A stretch of DNA of 64,000 nucleotides from Dethiobacter sp. (GCA_018335875.1 JAGXRN010000054.1:62001-126000); one strand, 5' to 3'. Shown: positions 7,647-15,869, counted from the stretch's first letter. Notes: generated from the sequence alone by a model not told the origin. Numbers and translations: made by a program.

Positions 7647-8882
7647 TTATTCCTGCCGGGCTGCACAGAGCCCCGCCAGGTATCCTGTGGAAAAAGCGGC
7701 CTGCAGATTGTAGCCACCTGTGTTGCCGGCAACATCAATTACTTCTCCGGCAAAATAGAGTCCTTCAACCAACTTTGATGCCAGTGTCTTTGGGTCGATC
7801 TCCTTTGTGGACACACCGCCCGCGGTAACAATTGCCTCGGAGATGGGACGAGTCCCCTTCACTGTCAGTGTCAGGCCTGAGATGACTTCAGCCAGACGCT
7901 GCCTTTGTTCCCTGCTTATCTGGTGCACCGCCAGTTCGGCGTCGATGCCGCTATTGTCAATCACCGGCTCTATAAGCTTGGCGGGCAGAAGATCGGCCAG
8001 GCCGTTTTTAAACTGCTTGCGGCTGTATTTATCGAAATCGCGCAGAATTCTGGCAGCAAGCTGTTCACTGCTCAGTGCCGGTTTAAGATTAATATGAAGA
8101 CAGGGTCGCTTGCCGGCGGCCAGGATATCCACTGCAATTTTACTAAGGGTTAAAATCACCGGTCCGGAAACACCGTAGTGAGTAAACAGCATCTCCCCAA
8201 ACTCAGCGGCCGCGTGCCTGCCGTCCACTGTGAGGGCGACATTTACATTGCGCAAAGCAAGCCCGGTGGCTGACCTCACCCAGGACTCTTCAGTCTCAAG
8301 CGGCACCAGCGCAGGACGTGCCGGCACAATTGTGTGGCCAAGCACTGCCGCCATTTTAAAGCCATCGCCTGTGGAACCTGTGGCCGGGTAAGAAGCGCCG
8401 CCGGTGGCCAGCACCACTTTCTGTGCGGGATAAGTACGTCCAACAACGGTGACGCCGGACACCCTGCCATTTTCTGCGACAATAGACGCAGCGCGCTGCT
8501 CAAAGATTACATTCACACCCGCCTCCCGTAAATATCTCTCAAGCCCGGATACCAGGTCAAGCGCTTTTTCTGAACGTGGGAAGACCCGCCCGCCGCGCTC
8601 CACAATTGTGGGCACACCAAGGTTGTGAAAAAAGCAGCGCAGGTCGTCGTTGCTGAAGCGGTGGAGCGGGCCGTAGAGAAAAGCGCCGCTGTCGCCAAAC
8701 TGCGGAATGAAGTCGGCAATGTCGGCGCTGTTTGTCAGGTTGCCTCTCCCCTTGCCTGTGATGGCCAGTTTTTTGCCAAGACGGCTGTTCCTTTCCAGAA
8801 GGACAACGTCAGCCCCCTCCTTGGCCGCCTGACCGGCTGCCATCATTCCGGCCGGCCCGCCTCCGATTACAACTACACGCAC
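7647..8882 (-). CDS. BaiN/HI0933-family NAD(P)/FAD-dependent flavoprotein
   Basis: About 411 residues. The N-terminal FAD motif VVIGGGPAGMMAAG, LLERNSRLGKKLAITGKGRGNLTN, ATGGASYPATGSTGDGF, and the C-terminal FAGEVIDVAGNTGGYNLQAA block are the hallmarks of the YhiN/HI0933/BaiN family, putative flavoproteins often called aminoacetone oxidase-like. I chose GTG at 8882, six bases after GGGGGG; the reading frame remains open to 8900. The natural substrate is not known; BaiN homologues have been proposed in bile-acid reduction, but nothing here indicates that role. In related genomes this gene also sits beside aroH/cmk. Confidence 0.9.
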   Translation of the reverse strand: MRVVVIGGGPAGMMAAGQAAKEGADVVLLERNSRLGKKLAITGKGRGNLTNSADIADFIPQFGDSGAFLYGPLHRFSNDDLRCFFHNLGVPTIVERGGRVFPRSEKALDLVSGLERYLREAGVNVIFEQRAASIVAENGRVSGVTVVGRTYPAQKVVLATGGASYPATGSTGDGFKMAAVLGHTIVPARPALVPLETEESWVRSATGLALRNVNVALTVDGRHAAAEFGEMLFTHYGVSGPVILTLSKIAVDILAAGKRPCLHINLKPALSSEQLAARILRDFDKYSRKQFKNGLADLLPAKLIEPVIDNSGIDAELAVHQISREQRQRLAEVISGLTLTVKGTRPISEAIVTAGGVSTKEIDPKTLASKLVEGLYFAGEVIDVAGNTGGYNLQAAFSTGYLAGLCAARQE

Positions 8883-8930
8883 AAATTGCCCCCCTTGCAA
8901 ACAGGGGACTCTTTATGCGCCCCCTTTCAG

Positions 8931-9434
8931 TTATTCCTGATCAGTGCTAGTTTCCCCTGATTTAAGTTTTTTTAAAATAATCTTTAATTTTTTCGATGTA
9001 ACATTGCCGTGATATTCCCCGTCCACTTCCACCAGCGGCCCCCGGGCGCAGGCGCCAAGGCAGTTCACTGTGGTGAGCGAATACTCCCCGTCAGCTGAAG
9101 TCTCACCCCTGCAAACGCACAAAGAACCGGCAATATCTTCCACAAGCTGCTCGCTGCCGCGGACATGGCAGGCCGTTCCCGTACAGACTGTAACCTGGTG
9201 CCTGCCTTTCTTCTTAAGCGAAAAAAGCTTGTAAAAAGTTGCAATACGGTATATTTCTATCGGTGGTTTATTTATTTTTACTGACAGTTCCCTCAGCACA
9301 TCCTCCGGCAGATAACGGTAGTGCTTCTGAATCTCATAAAGTATTGCAATTATCCTCTGCTTATTGTCGCTGATGACCAAATCCAGATCCAGCGGCTCTT
9401 TTTGGTGTCGGACAGCCATTTTATTCCCTCCCAA
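8931..9434 (-). CDS. NuoE/HndA-like [2Fe-2S] subunit of an NAD-dependent oxidoreductase
   Basis: 167 residues, the normal length for the 24-kDa (NuoE) family. Four cysteines expected for the thioredoxin-like [2Fe-2S] site are present as CTGTAC (about residues 85-90) and NCLGAC (about 123-128). The N-terminal helical domain (RIIAILYEIQKHYRYLPEDVL) is also typical. It is the last gene of a four-gene set with NuoF-like, NuoG-like and glutamate-synthase-like proteins, so it probably relays electrons inside that complex. A slightly acidic Ser/Thr/Asp tail follows. Confidence 0.92.
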   Translation of the reverse strand: MGGNKMAVRHQKEPLDLDLVISDNKQRIIAILYEIQKHYRYLPEDVLRELSVKINKPPIEIYRIATFYKLFSLKKKGRHQVTVCTGTACHVRGSEQLVEDIAGSLCVCRGETSADGEYSLTTVNCLGACARGPLVEVDGEYHGNVTSKKLKIILKKLKSGETSTDQE

Positions 9435-9441
9435 ATCCGTA

Positions 9442-11031
9442 TTAAAGCTGCATATTCAAGATTTCGTCGGCTTCTGCGCTGTCCAGTTCTGTGACAAAAG
9501 TAATACCGCTGATATCACTTGCTTCCCTGGTTAATGAGCACAGGTCATCCCTGCTCATATACTGCAGGCCAAACTTGCGGCTGCCGCACATCAGCTGCCG
9601 TACACCCTGCGCCAGGCGCTCGTAGTAAGTGTACAGTCCAAGGGCGCCGGCAGGCACTTCTTTAAACCTGTCGTCTCCCAGCCTGTGTTTCATCTCCGCG
9701 GCTGTAACAAAGACATCTTCAACACTGTTGCCGAAGCGCTCCACGTATACAGGCAGCTTACCCTCATCAATCTTTTTGCCGATAGTCTTGCCTACCATCA
9801 CAGCGGCGATGGGCGAACGTGCCATACCGATAGCTTTGACATAAGGGGCGCCAAGCGACAAACCTTTGACGATCTGGTCTTCCATTGTGAATCCGCCGGC
9901 GAATACTATGTCGGGGATATAGTCGCCTCTCGCTTCAAGCTTGCGGCAGTATTCATACGTTAGAGAATGGAGTTCCACAGGAGGAACGCCCCACTCGTTC
10001 ATCATCCGCCACGGGCTCATGCCTGTGCCGCCGCCGGCGCCGTCCACTGTCAGGTAATCCAGCTTGGCCAGTGAAGCAAACTTGACCGCCCTTGCCAGAT
10101 CCGCGGGACGGTAAGCCCCGGTCTTTAATGTAATATACTTAGCGCCCGCCTTGCGCAGTTGCTCAACCCTCTCGAGAAATGTCTCAAGCTCCACCATGCC
10201 GACGCGGGAATGGCGTTCAAACTCCTTGAAAGTGCCTTTCTTAAACGAGTCAATAACCACCGGGTCATCCGGGTCAGGCAGCACCACATAGCCGCGGGCT
10301 TTTAAAAGCTGCGTTTTGGCTAAATCATTGATTTTTACCTCGCCGCCGATATCTTTGGCGCCCTGGCCCCACTTGAGTTCCACCACTTCCACGCCCAGCT
10401 CGCTGATGGCATATTCCTGTGCGCCAAGGCGTGTGTCTTCAACATTGGCCTGGACAACAATGGCGCCATAGCCGTCTTCCTGCCAGTCCTGAAACAGCTT
10501 CACTCTTCTTTTCAGGTCCACAGTATCGGTAACTTTGCCGTCTTTGATCACCGAGTTTACGTCCATCCCCACAACATTTTCCCCGATTGTGAGAATTGTG
10601 CCCGCCAGCGCTGAGCCAATGGCCAGGCCTTCCCAGTTGTTTTTGGCCACATTGGTAGAGCCTATGCCCGGAATGATAAAGGGAAGTTTTAATTTAATGC
10701 CGCCGTCGCGGCCGAGTCTTGTTTCAAGGTTCACTGCCGGGAAGATTGCTTTATCACTGTCAGCTTCCACGCCCACAGCACCCACAGCGGTACCCATGAT
10801 GGAAAAATGCGAATAGTCCACTGGATATTGCTTTTCGGAGGCAGTAGTTATGATACCGAAAGGCTGCGGATAGATTGTCTCATGTCCGCGATAAGCCGAT
10901 TTCCCTATCTCGCACATTCCCACGCAACCGTCCACGCAGGTTACGCACATACCGCTAAACGGGCTGACAGAGCCTTCTGTCCTGTTTTTGGTCAGCGTCG
11001 CTGCTGACGCATTGAGCTTGGAAATCGTCAT
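9442..11031 (-). CDS. FMN-binding glutamate synthase-like protein with N-terminal cysteine cluster
   Basis: 529 residues. The core is the GltB central FMN/FeS TIM barrel, in the stand-alone, archaeal-like form: KTGAYRPADLARAVKFA, DGAGGGTGMSPW, and FAGGFTMEDQIVKGLSLGA. There is no N-terminal glutaminase domain, so this is not a complete glutamate synthase. The N-terminus has Cys29-x2-Cys32-x3-Cys36-x3-Cys40, a possible [4Fe-4S] site. It lies between NuoG-like and NuoE-like genes with small gaps, so I infer that it is the substrate or ferredoxin-linked subunit of an NADH-dependent, possibly electron-bifurcating complex. The actual electron acceptor is unknown. Confidence 0.88.
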   Translation of the reverse strand: MTISKLNASAATLTKNRTEGSVSPFSGMCVTCVDGCVGMCEIGKSAYRGHETIYPQPFGIITTASEKQYPVDYSHFSIMGTAVGAVGVEADSDKAIFPAVNLETRLGRDGGIKLKLPFIIPGIGSTNVAKNNWEGLAIGSALAGTILTIGENVVGMDVNSVIKDGKVTDTVDLKRRVKLFQDWQEDGYGAIVVQANVEDTRLGAQEYAISELGVEVVELKWGQGAKDIGGEVKINDLAKTQLLKARGYVVLPDPDDPVVIDSFKKGTFKEFERHSRVGMVELETFLERVEQLRKAGAKYITLKTGAYRPADLARAVKFASLAKLDYLTVDGAGGGTGMSPWRMMNEWGVPPVELHSLTYEYCRKLEARGDYIPDIVFAGGFTMEDQIVKGLSLGAPYVKAIGMARSPIAAVMVGKTIGKKIDEGKLPVYVERFGNSVEDVFVTAAEMKHRLGDDRFKEVPAGALGLYTYYERLAQGVRQLMCGSRKFGLQYMSRDDLCSLTREASDISGITFVTELDSAEADEILNMQL

Positions 11032-11080
11032 TGATTTTCCCTCCCGGATTCTTTAGGTTGTTTTTATATGTTTTAATTCT

Positions 11081-11770
11081 CTATTTTTTACAAGCCCGAT
11101 CGCTTTTTTCTTCACAGGCCACGCAGGGATCCATGTAGCACATCACATCATCAAAGTGTTCGAGGCAGGGTGGAGATAAATTCAGGCACGCATTGCAGAC
11201 AGCTTCTTTTTCCGACGGGCCCTGGCAGCGGGCCTGGCAGGCGGGGCAGATGTACATGCAGCCACCGCAATAGCGGCATTCCTCGCTCTTCTTATCAAAG
11301 AAGGTGCTGATCCGGCGTTTGTCGCCCCTCCCCACGTAATCAATAGCCTTCCCCTGCATCTGCTCATCGCACATGCGTATACACAGGCCGCAGAGTATAC
11401 AGTCCTCATGTTTCTGCTTAAACCTGACCCTGGTAACATGGTGCTTGGAGGCCAAGTCCTGGATAACCTTGGACGAAGGGCAGGTGGCCAGATACATTTC
11501 TATCAGAACCTTCCTCACCTGCACGACGCGGCTTGTATGCGTCCTTACCACCAACCCTTCGGTGGCCCTGTAGGTGCATGAGGACACCAGGCGGGACCTG
11601 GATGAAGTCCCAATCTCCACAAGGCACAATCTGCAGGCGCCGTATGGACTGAGGCTCTCATTATAGCAGAGTGTAGGTATCTCAATGCCGTAAAATTTAG
11701 CCGCCTCAAGCAGCGTAGTGCCTTCTTCCACGCTAACTTCAAGCCCGTTTAGCTCAAATGTGACCATCAT
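11081..11770 (-). CDS. NuoG/HoxU-like iron-sulfur protein with extra cysteine-rich tail
   Basis: 229 residues. An N-terminal plant-type [2Fe-2S] domain (LCYNESLSPYGACRLCLVE, SSCTYRATEG) is followed by ferredoxin-like cysteines (CILCGLCIRMC; CRYCGGCMYICPACQARC). The protein stops there: it has neither the H-cluster domain of a FeFe hydrogenase nor the long molybdopterin-like domain of NuoG. About the last 75 residues carry an unusually high number of cysteines (VCNAC, SPPC, MCYMDPCVAC, ACKK). It probably wires the NuoF-like subunit to the glutamate-synthase-like partner. It begins seven bases after the NuoF-like gene. Confidence 0.85.
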   Translation of the reverse strand: MMVTFELNGLEVSVEEGTTLLEAAKFYGIEIPTLCYNESLSPYGACRLCLVEIGTSSRSRLVSSCTYRATEGLVVRTHTSRVVQVRKVLIEMYLATCPSSKVIQDLASKHHVTRVRFKQKHEDCILCGLCIRMCDEQMQGKAIDYVGRGDKRRISTFFDKKSEECRYCGGCMYICPACQARCQGPSEKEAVCNACLNLSPPCLEHFDDVMCYMDPCVACEEKSDRACKK

Positions 11771-11777
11771 TCTCCCC

Positions 11778-13691
11778 CTAACTCTTCAAAACAGCGTCAA
11801 ATTTGCATGTAACCAGGCAAATCCCGCACTTGCTGCACAGCGTACCGTCAATTATATGGGCTTCTTCCTTATTGCCGCTAATTGCTTTTTCCGGGCATTT
11901 TCCGGCACAGGCGCGGCACCCTGTGCAAAGCTCTGCGTCAATGGTGTAGCTGATTAGCTCCCGGCACACACCCGCCGGGCATTTTTTATCTATGATATGA
12001 GTCCTGTATTCATCAGCAAAATATTTTATGGTAGAAAGCACCGGGTTGCCGGCCGTCTGGCCAAGTCCGCACATGGAAGCGCTTTTAACCATATCTGCCG
12101 TTTCCATAAGCAGTTCAAGGCTTTCCGCTGTCCCACGCCCCTCTGTGATGTCTTCCACAATTTCCAGCATGCGCAGGATGCCCTCCCGGCAGGAAAAACA
12201 CATACCGCACGACTCATCTTTAAGAAAATTAAGGAAATACCTGGCAATATCCACCATACATGTTTCCACGTCCATGACAATCATGCCGCCCGAACCCATC
12301 ATGGACCCTGCCTTTGCCAGCTCTTCAAAATCGGTGGCCATCTCCAGCATTTCAGCCGGCAGGCAGCCTCCCGACGGGCCCCCGGTCTGGACTGCTTTAA
12401 ACTTCTTGCCGTCCTTGATACCGCCCCCGATATTGTAAATAATATGGCGCAGCGGTATGCCGATGGGTACCTCCACCAATCCTGTATTGTTAACTTTTCC
12501 TGTCAGGCAGAAAATCTTGGTGCCGCTGGATTTTTCAGTGCCCCTCTGATTATACTCCTCAGCGCCCCCCCGGATTATGATGGGGACATTGGCCAGTGTC
12601 TCAACATTATTGATTACTGTGGGTTTCCCCAGGTACCCCCTGTCGGCCAGATGAGGCGGTTTTTGCCTGGGCTCGCCCACTTTGCCTTCCAGGGAAGAGA
12701 TGAGGGCGGTAGATTCACCGCAGACAAATACGCCGCCGCCAACAAATACTTCCACATCAAAGCTAAAGCCACAACCAAGGATATTTTCACCCAAGAGGCC
12801 AATTTGGCTGGCCTGCTCAATGGCTATTTTTATCCTTTTGGTAGCCAACGGGTATTCCGCCCGCACGTAGACAATGCCGTGCTCCGCACCTACAGCGTAA
12901 CCGGCAATGGCCATCCCCTCCAGGATTGAATGGGGGTCGCTCTCCAGCAGGTATCCGTCCATGAATGCTCCCGGATCACCCTCGTCGGCGTTGCAGACAA
13001 TGTATTTAGGCTTGTTCTTCTGGTGGCTGGCTTCATTCCACTTGGCGCCGGCGGGAAAACCTGCGCCTCCGCGCCCGCGCAGTTTAGAGAGGGTGACCTC
13101 TTCAATAACCTCCCGCGGAGTCATGGTCAGCAAAGCCTTGGCCAACGCCCTGTAACCGTCAGCGGCAAGATATTCCCCAATCTCCTCGGGATCTATCAGG
13201 CCGGCCTTTGTCAGCACCTGCCTGGTTTGCAGATTATAGAAGGGGATATCTTCCTGGGTACGGCAGGCCGGGCCATCTTCGTTCTTATAGAGCAGCCGCT
13301 CGGCCACACTGCCATCGGTAAATGTATTGACTATTTCTGTCACGTCTTCCGGGCTGACGCCAGTATAAAGAATACCTGACGGTTCAACGCGGACCAATGG
13401 GCCTTTCTGGCAGAAACCCTGGCACCCGCTTTTAACAAGGCCTACCTGGCCTGCTTTGCCTTCACTTACCAGCGACACATCAACTGTCAGATTTTTCTGT
13501 GCCAGCACGCGCCCAAACTCTTCATAAACTTTGAGTGATCCGCTGACTATGCAGCCTGTGCCGGCGCAGACAAGGACACGTGTCCTCTGCTGGCTTAGTT
13601 TCTGCCGATGTCCCTCAGCAAGCCTTGTCAGATCATCCACAGACCTGATAATATCTGTCACGCCTGTACTCATTCCTCCCCGTCCCTTCAT
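11778..13691 (-). CDS. NuoF/HndC-like NADH- and FMN-binding subunit
   Basis: 637 residues in three parts: an N-terminal thioredoxin-like [2Fe-2S] domain (CAGTGC, GCQGFC), the 51-kDa NADH/FMN core (GRGGAGFPAGAKW, NADEGDPGAFMDG, CGESTALISSLEG), the SCGMCFSC cluster motif, and a C-terminal two-cluster ferredoxin (CTGCRACAGKCP, CSKCGICLVTC). This is the HydB/HndC/NuoF layout seen in bifurcating hydrogenases and the NAD-linked oxidoreductases related to them. It should exchange electrons with NAD(H). First gene of its operon, behind a strong promoter at 13752-13780. The start could instead be ATG at 13673. Confidence 0.93.
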   Translation of the reverse strand: MKGRGGMSTGVTDIIRSVDDLTRLAEGHRQKLSQQRTRVLVCAGTGCIVSGSLKVYEEFGRVLAQKNLTVDVSLVSEGKAGQVGLVKSGCQGFCQKGPLVRVEPSGILYTGVSPEDVTEIVNTFTDGSVAERLLYKNEDGPACRTQEDIPFYNLQTRQVLTKAGLIDPEEIGEYLAADGYRALAKALLTMTPREVIEEVTLSKLRGRGGAGFPAGAKWNEASHQKNKPKYIVCNADEGDPGAFMDGYLLESDPHSILEGMAIAGYAVGAEHGIVYVRAEYPLATKRIKIAIEQASQIGLLGENILGCGFSFDVEVFVGGGVFVCGESTALISSLEGKVGEPRQKPPHLADRGYLGKPTVINNVETLANVPIIIRGGAEEYNQRGTEKSSGTKIFCLTGKVNNTGLVEVPIGIPLRHIIYNIGGGIKDGKKFKAVQTGGPSGGCLPAEMLEMATDFEELAKAGSMMGSGGMIVMDVETCMVDIARYFLNFLKDESCGMCFSCREGILRMLEIVEDITEGRGTAESLELLMETADMVKSASMCGLGQTAGNPVLSTIKYFADEYRTHIIDKKCPAGVCRELISYTIDAELCTGCRACAGKCPEKAISGNKEEAHIIDGTLCSKCGICLVTCKFDAVLKS

Positions 13692-13751
13692 GCTTGTTTA
13701 GTCGAGCCAAAATTTCACATCGTGAAATCGTAATTCAAATACATATACATA

Positions 13752-13780
13752 ATGTTATTTATATTGAAAGAACTTGTCAA
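13752..13780 (-). promoter_or_regulatory. SigA-type promoter for the NuoFG-Glt-NuoE operon
   Basis: Minus strand: perfect -35 TTGACA (13775-13780), a 17-base spacer and -10 TAACAT (13752-13757), about 60 bases upstream of the NuoF-like start. Confidence 0.65.
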
Positions 13781-13797
13781 CAAAAATTTTTCATAAG

Positions 13798-13866
13798 AAA
13801 AAGTGCGGCGCCAAAACTCTTTTGGCAGCGCACTTTATTGTACAAAAAACGGCCGCAGCCGTTTTT
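13798..13866 (-). terminator. Tandem intrinsic terminators after the 13.9-kb gene
   Basis: Two hairpins in series on the minus strand. The first has perfect 9-bp arms at 13845-13853/13858-13866 (core ACGGC/GCCGT) followed by six T. The second (about 13798-13836, near-perfect 17-bp arms around an AGTGCG core) ends in TTTTT. They insulate the upstream gene from the NuoF promoter. Confidence 0.8.
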
Positions 13867-14296
13867 AGTCAAGGTATTTTTTTGCCTTTAAATACTTTTG
13901 GGTTTTAATTTGTTCATGCATTTGAAAGAAAATCCTCTCCATCTCCTGCCTGGGCATAACAATGCGCTCCGGCTCCCGTATCTGCAGGCGCCGGAATTCT
14001 TCCCTTGCCGCAAATAAAACAAGGTTTTCAAGGCAGTCAGCCACAACATCCAACTCAAGCGGCGCAAAAGCCACATCATCATCAACCTCTTCATCAAAAA
14101 CCGTATAAATTTCGCCAAGTTCGATATTTTCCACCAAGACTCCCTGAATAGGGACATTACGCCAAAGTGCGGCTTGCTGGTAGCGCAGCTCCCCGGCAAC
14201 TTCCTCTGTACTTTTGCCGCCAAAGAAAAAACGGGACGGCCTGGGCTTGCCGCGGTAGTCAAAGCGGACTTTAGCTCTGATGCGTGTAATTTGCAT
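13865..14296 (-). CDS. Hypothetical protein
   Basis: About 143 residues from ATG 14296, chosen because AGGAAG lies eight bases upstream; the frame is open to 14389, with another ATG at 14359. The sequence starts MQITRIRAKVRFDYRGKPRP and has a basic N-terminal region, a central acidic stretch (FDEEVDDDVAF) and a charged helical C-terminus (EMERIFFQMHEQIKTQKYLKAKKYL). It has no membrane segment and no motif I recognise. It is a single-gene unit with tandem terminators. Function unknown. Confidence 0.6.
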   Translation of the reverse strand: MQITRIRAKVRFDYRGKPRPSRFFFGGKSTEEVAGELRYQQAALWRNVPIQGVLVENIELGEIYTVFDEEVDDDVAFAPLELDVVADCLENLVLFAAREEFRRLQIREPERIVMPRQEMERIFFQMHEQIKTQKYLKAKKYLD

Positions 14297-14483
14297 AACT
14301 TTTTCTTCCTGAATTTTTGTCTCTTCTATTCCAACCTTTTCAAAACCTGGCTTGAGCATCCTCTTCCCCCCTGAGCACTGAATAGGCAATTTCTGTTAGA
14401 ATTTCCCGATTTACGTAAATTAATTCGTGCTCAAAGGATAAAATCCTTCAACCGCCTTTAGATTATTGCTGCATCAGGCCTCT

Positions 14484-14861
14484 TTAATCGCCCTTGGCTT
14501 CTCTCACCCTGTCCCAGACAATCTCCGCCATCCTCTCATCCACACCAAGCACAGGCGCCAGCACCAGGCGTATATGCGGGCGCCTGGCGGCTTCCCGTTC
14601 CACAAATTCGCGTATGTCCTGGCTGAAATGAACACCTTCATAAAGGAAAATCGGCACCACAACCACTTCGCCCACCTGCTGCGCATCAAGGTTAGCTATG
14701 GCGCCCTCCAGCGCGGGAGAGGCAAACTGGAGATAGGCGTGGGCAACTACCTCGCCGGCTGCAGCTTTTTTTTCCACCAATCGGCATAGTTTGTGCAGCG
14801 CTTCATTGGCCTGTTCCACTTTGCTGCCGTGGCCCACAAGTAAAATCGCTTTTTTCATCAC
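14484..14861 (-). CDS. cbiX: Small CbiX-family sirohydrochlorin chelatase-like protein
   Basis: 125 residues, the size of single-domain CbiX. The metal-binding histidine lies in LLVGHGSK near the N-terminus and a second in FLYEGVHFSQDI, matching class II chelatases that insert cobalt (or nickel/iron) into sirohydrochlorin on the way to B12 or siroheme. It is a stand-alone gene upstream of an oppositely oriented ferredoxin gene and 3 kb from a B12 riboswitch and transporter. No cobalamin synthesis operon is in the window, so a siroheme or other tetrapyrrole role remains possible. Confidence 0.8.
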   Translation of the reverse strand: MMKKAILLVGHGSKVEQANEALHKLCRLVEKKAAAGEVVAHAYLQFASPALEGAIANLDAQQVGEVVVVPIFLYEGVHFSQDIREFVEREAARRPHIRLVLAPVLGVDERMAEIVWDRVREAKGD

Positions 14862-14885
14862 TGCTTAAACCTCCGCATTTTTAAC

Positions 14886-14935
14886 TTGACTAAAGCCTAT
14901 TTGAAGAGTATTATATACCCTAGTAGGGTATATAA
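14886..14935 (+). promoter_or_regulatory. Promoter with 25-bp palindromic operator (CsoR/CstR-like)
   Basis: Plus strand: -35 TTGACT (14886-14891), a 17-base spacer, and -10 TATTAT (14909-14914). Immediately downstream, 14911-14935 is a perfect palindrome with 12-bp arms and one central base, core ATACCCTAGTAGGGTAT. It covers the expected transcription start, so a bound protein would block initiation. The TACCC...GGGTA halves resemble operators of CsoR/CstR-family repressors (Cu(I) or sulfane-sulfur sensors). The identity of the regulator is inference; no csoR gene is in the window. Confidence 0.65.
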
Positions 14936-14947
14936 GGAGTGCTGGCT

Positions 14948-15136
14948 GTGAAAAAATTTGCTATTAACCCCAAACGCTGCGACAGGTCCCCCTATTGCGC
15001 GGTACGCCGGGAATGCCCGAGCCGTGCTATCCAGGAAGTGGATGGCGTATTTTATATTGACATGAATGTCTGCCGCGGCTGCGGTCTCTGTGTCAAGGCC
15101 TGCCCCAGGGAAGCGGTAGAGGAAAGCGCGTCCTAA
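14948..15136 (+). CDS. Small [4Fe-4S] ferredoxin-like protein
   Basis: About 62 residues from GTG 14948, eight bases after AAGGAG. One complete ferredoxin motif is visible (CRGCGLCVKACP); the other half, CDRSPYCAVRRECP, has altered cysteine spacing, so there is one certain and possibly a second [4Fe-4S] cluster. It is cytoplasmic, with no signal peptide. It is co-transcribed with the TrkA_C membrane protein 61 bases downstream, under the palindromic operator. Its redox partner is unknown. Confidence 0.8.
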   Translation: MKKFAINPKRCDRSPYCAVRRECPSRAIQEVDGVFYIDMNVCRGCGLCVKACPREAVEESAS

Positions 15137-15197
15137 ACTGTATGCCGCCTCAGTTTCCGGTAAAAATAGATTTAATGACCGGGATGGAGGTGCAGCC

Positions 15198-15869
15198 GTG
15201 ACTGAAATACCACTGCTTTTCCTGATACTCGCCATGATTGTGCTGATTGTGGAAGTGGCCACTGTAATGCTAAATATGACAGGGCTTGACCGTGACACAG
15301 CGCGCTTCCAGGCAGTGTCCATCATCACCGCCTCCGGCTACACCACCTCAGAGTCAGAACTGGTGACACGGCACCCCGTAAGGCGGAAAATAGCCATGTT
15401 TCTGATGGTCCTTGGGCCCATTACACTGGCTTTTATTATCTCCATAATCATACGGCTGCTCGGTACCGGCTTCGCTGGCCCGCAGGACATCCTGACGGCA
15501 AGCGGTGCGCTGCTTTTACTCTATATCTTCTCCCGCAACCCAAGATTTGTGGCATTTTTTGACCGCCAGCTTGAGAGGCAGCTGACAAAGCAACCCGGAC
15601 TGCGCAAGCGCAGCGTTGAAGAAATCCTGCGGCTTGATAATAATTTTACCATAGTCGAGGCCAAGCTGGCTAATCCTGCAGTTCCTTTCGTCAATAAATT
15701 GCTCAAAGATACCCGCCTGCGCGACAAGGGGCTGATGGTACTTTCCATCCGTCGCGGAGGCAGCATAATCCACGCCCCGCGCGGGACAGAAGAACTGCTG
15801 CTGGATGATATACTCCTGGTCTATGGCCGCTCGGAACAAATTACACAGCTGATAGAGCTGACAGAATAA
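15198..15869 (+). CDS. Membrane protein with TrkA_C (RCK_C) domain
   Basis: 223 residues. Two to three hydrophobic segments (about 5-27, 68-90 and 97-112) flank the short stretch FQAVSIITASGYTTSESE, which resembles the selectivity-filter loops of TrkH/KtrB potassium transporters. The C-terminal 80 residues form a TrkA_C domain (RDKGLMVLSIRRGGSIIHAP, LLLDDILLVYGRSEQI), a ligand-binding regulatory module of K+ channels. Firmicutes have similar proteins of unknown function annotated as TrkA-C-containing. The start GTG 15198 is preceded by GGAGG. It shares its operator with the ferredoxin gene. Confidence 0.8.
   Translation: MTEIPLLFLILAMIVLIVEVATVMLNMTGLDRDTARFQAVSIITASGYTTSESELVTRHPVRRKIAMFLMVLGPITLAFIISIIIRLLGTGFAGPQDILTASGALLLLYIFSRNPRFVAFFDRQLERQLTKQPGLRKRSVEEILRLDNNFTIVEAKLANPAVPFVNKLLKDTRLRDKGLMVLSIRRGGSIIHAPRGTEELLLDDILLVYGRSEQITQLIELTE

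Noticed and set aside
11997-12929. Long plus-strand open frame (310 codons) opposite the NuoF-like gene
   Set aside because: It lies wholly antisense to a well-supported conserved gene, has no ribosome site and its translation is rich in His/Arg/Cys, typical of the reverse of coding DNA.
11081-13691. FeFe hydrogenase (HydABC) operon
   Set aside because: No protein has the H-cluster motifs; the third partner is a glutamate-synthase-like flavoprotein.
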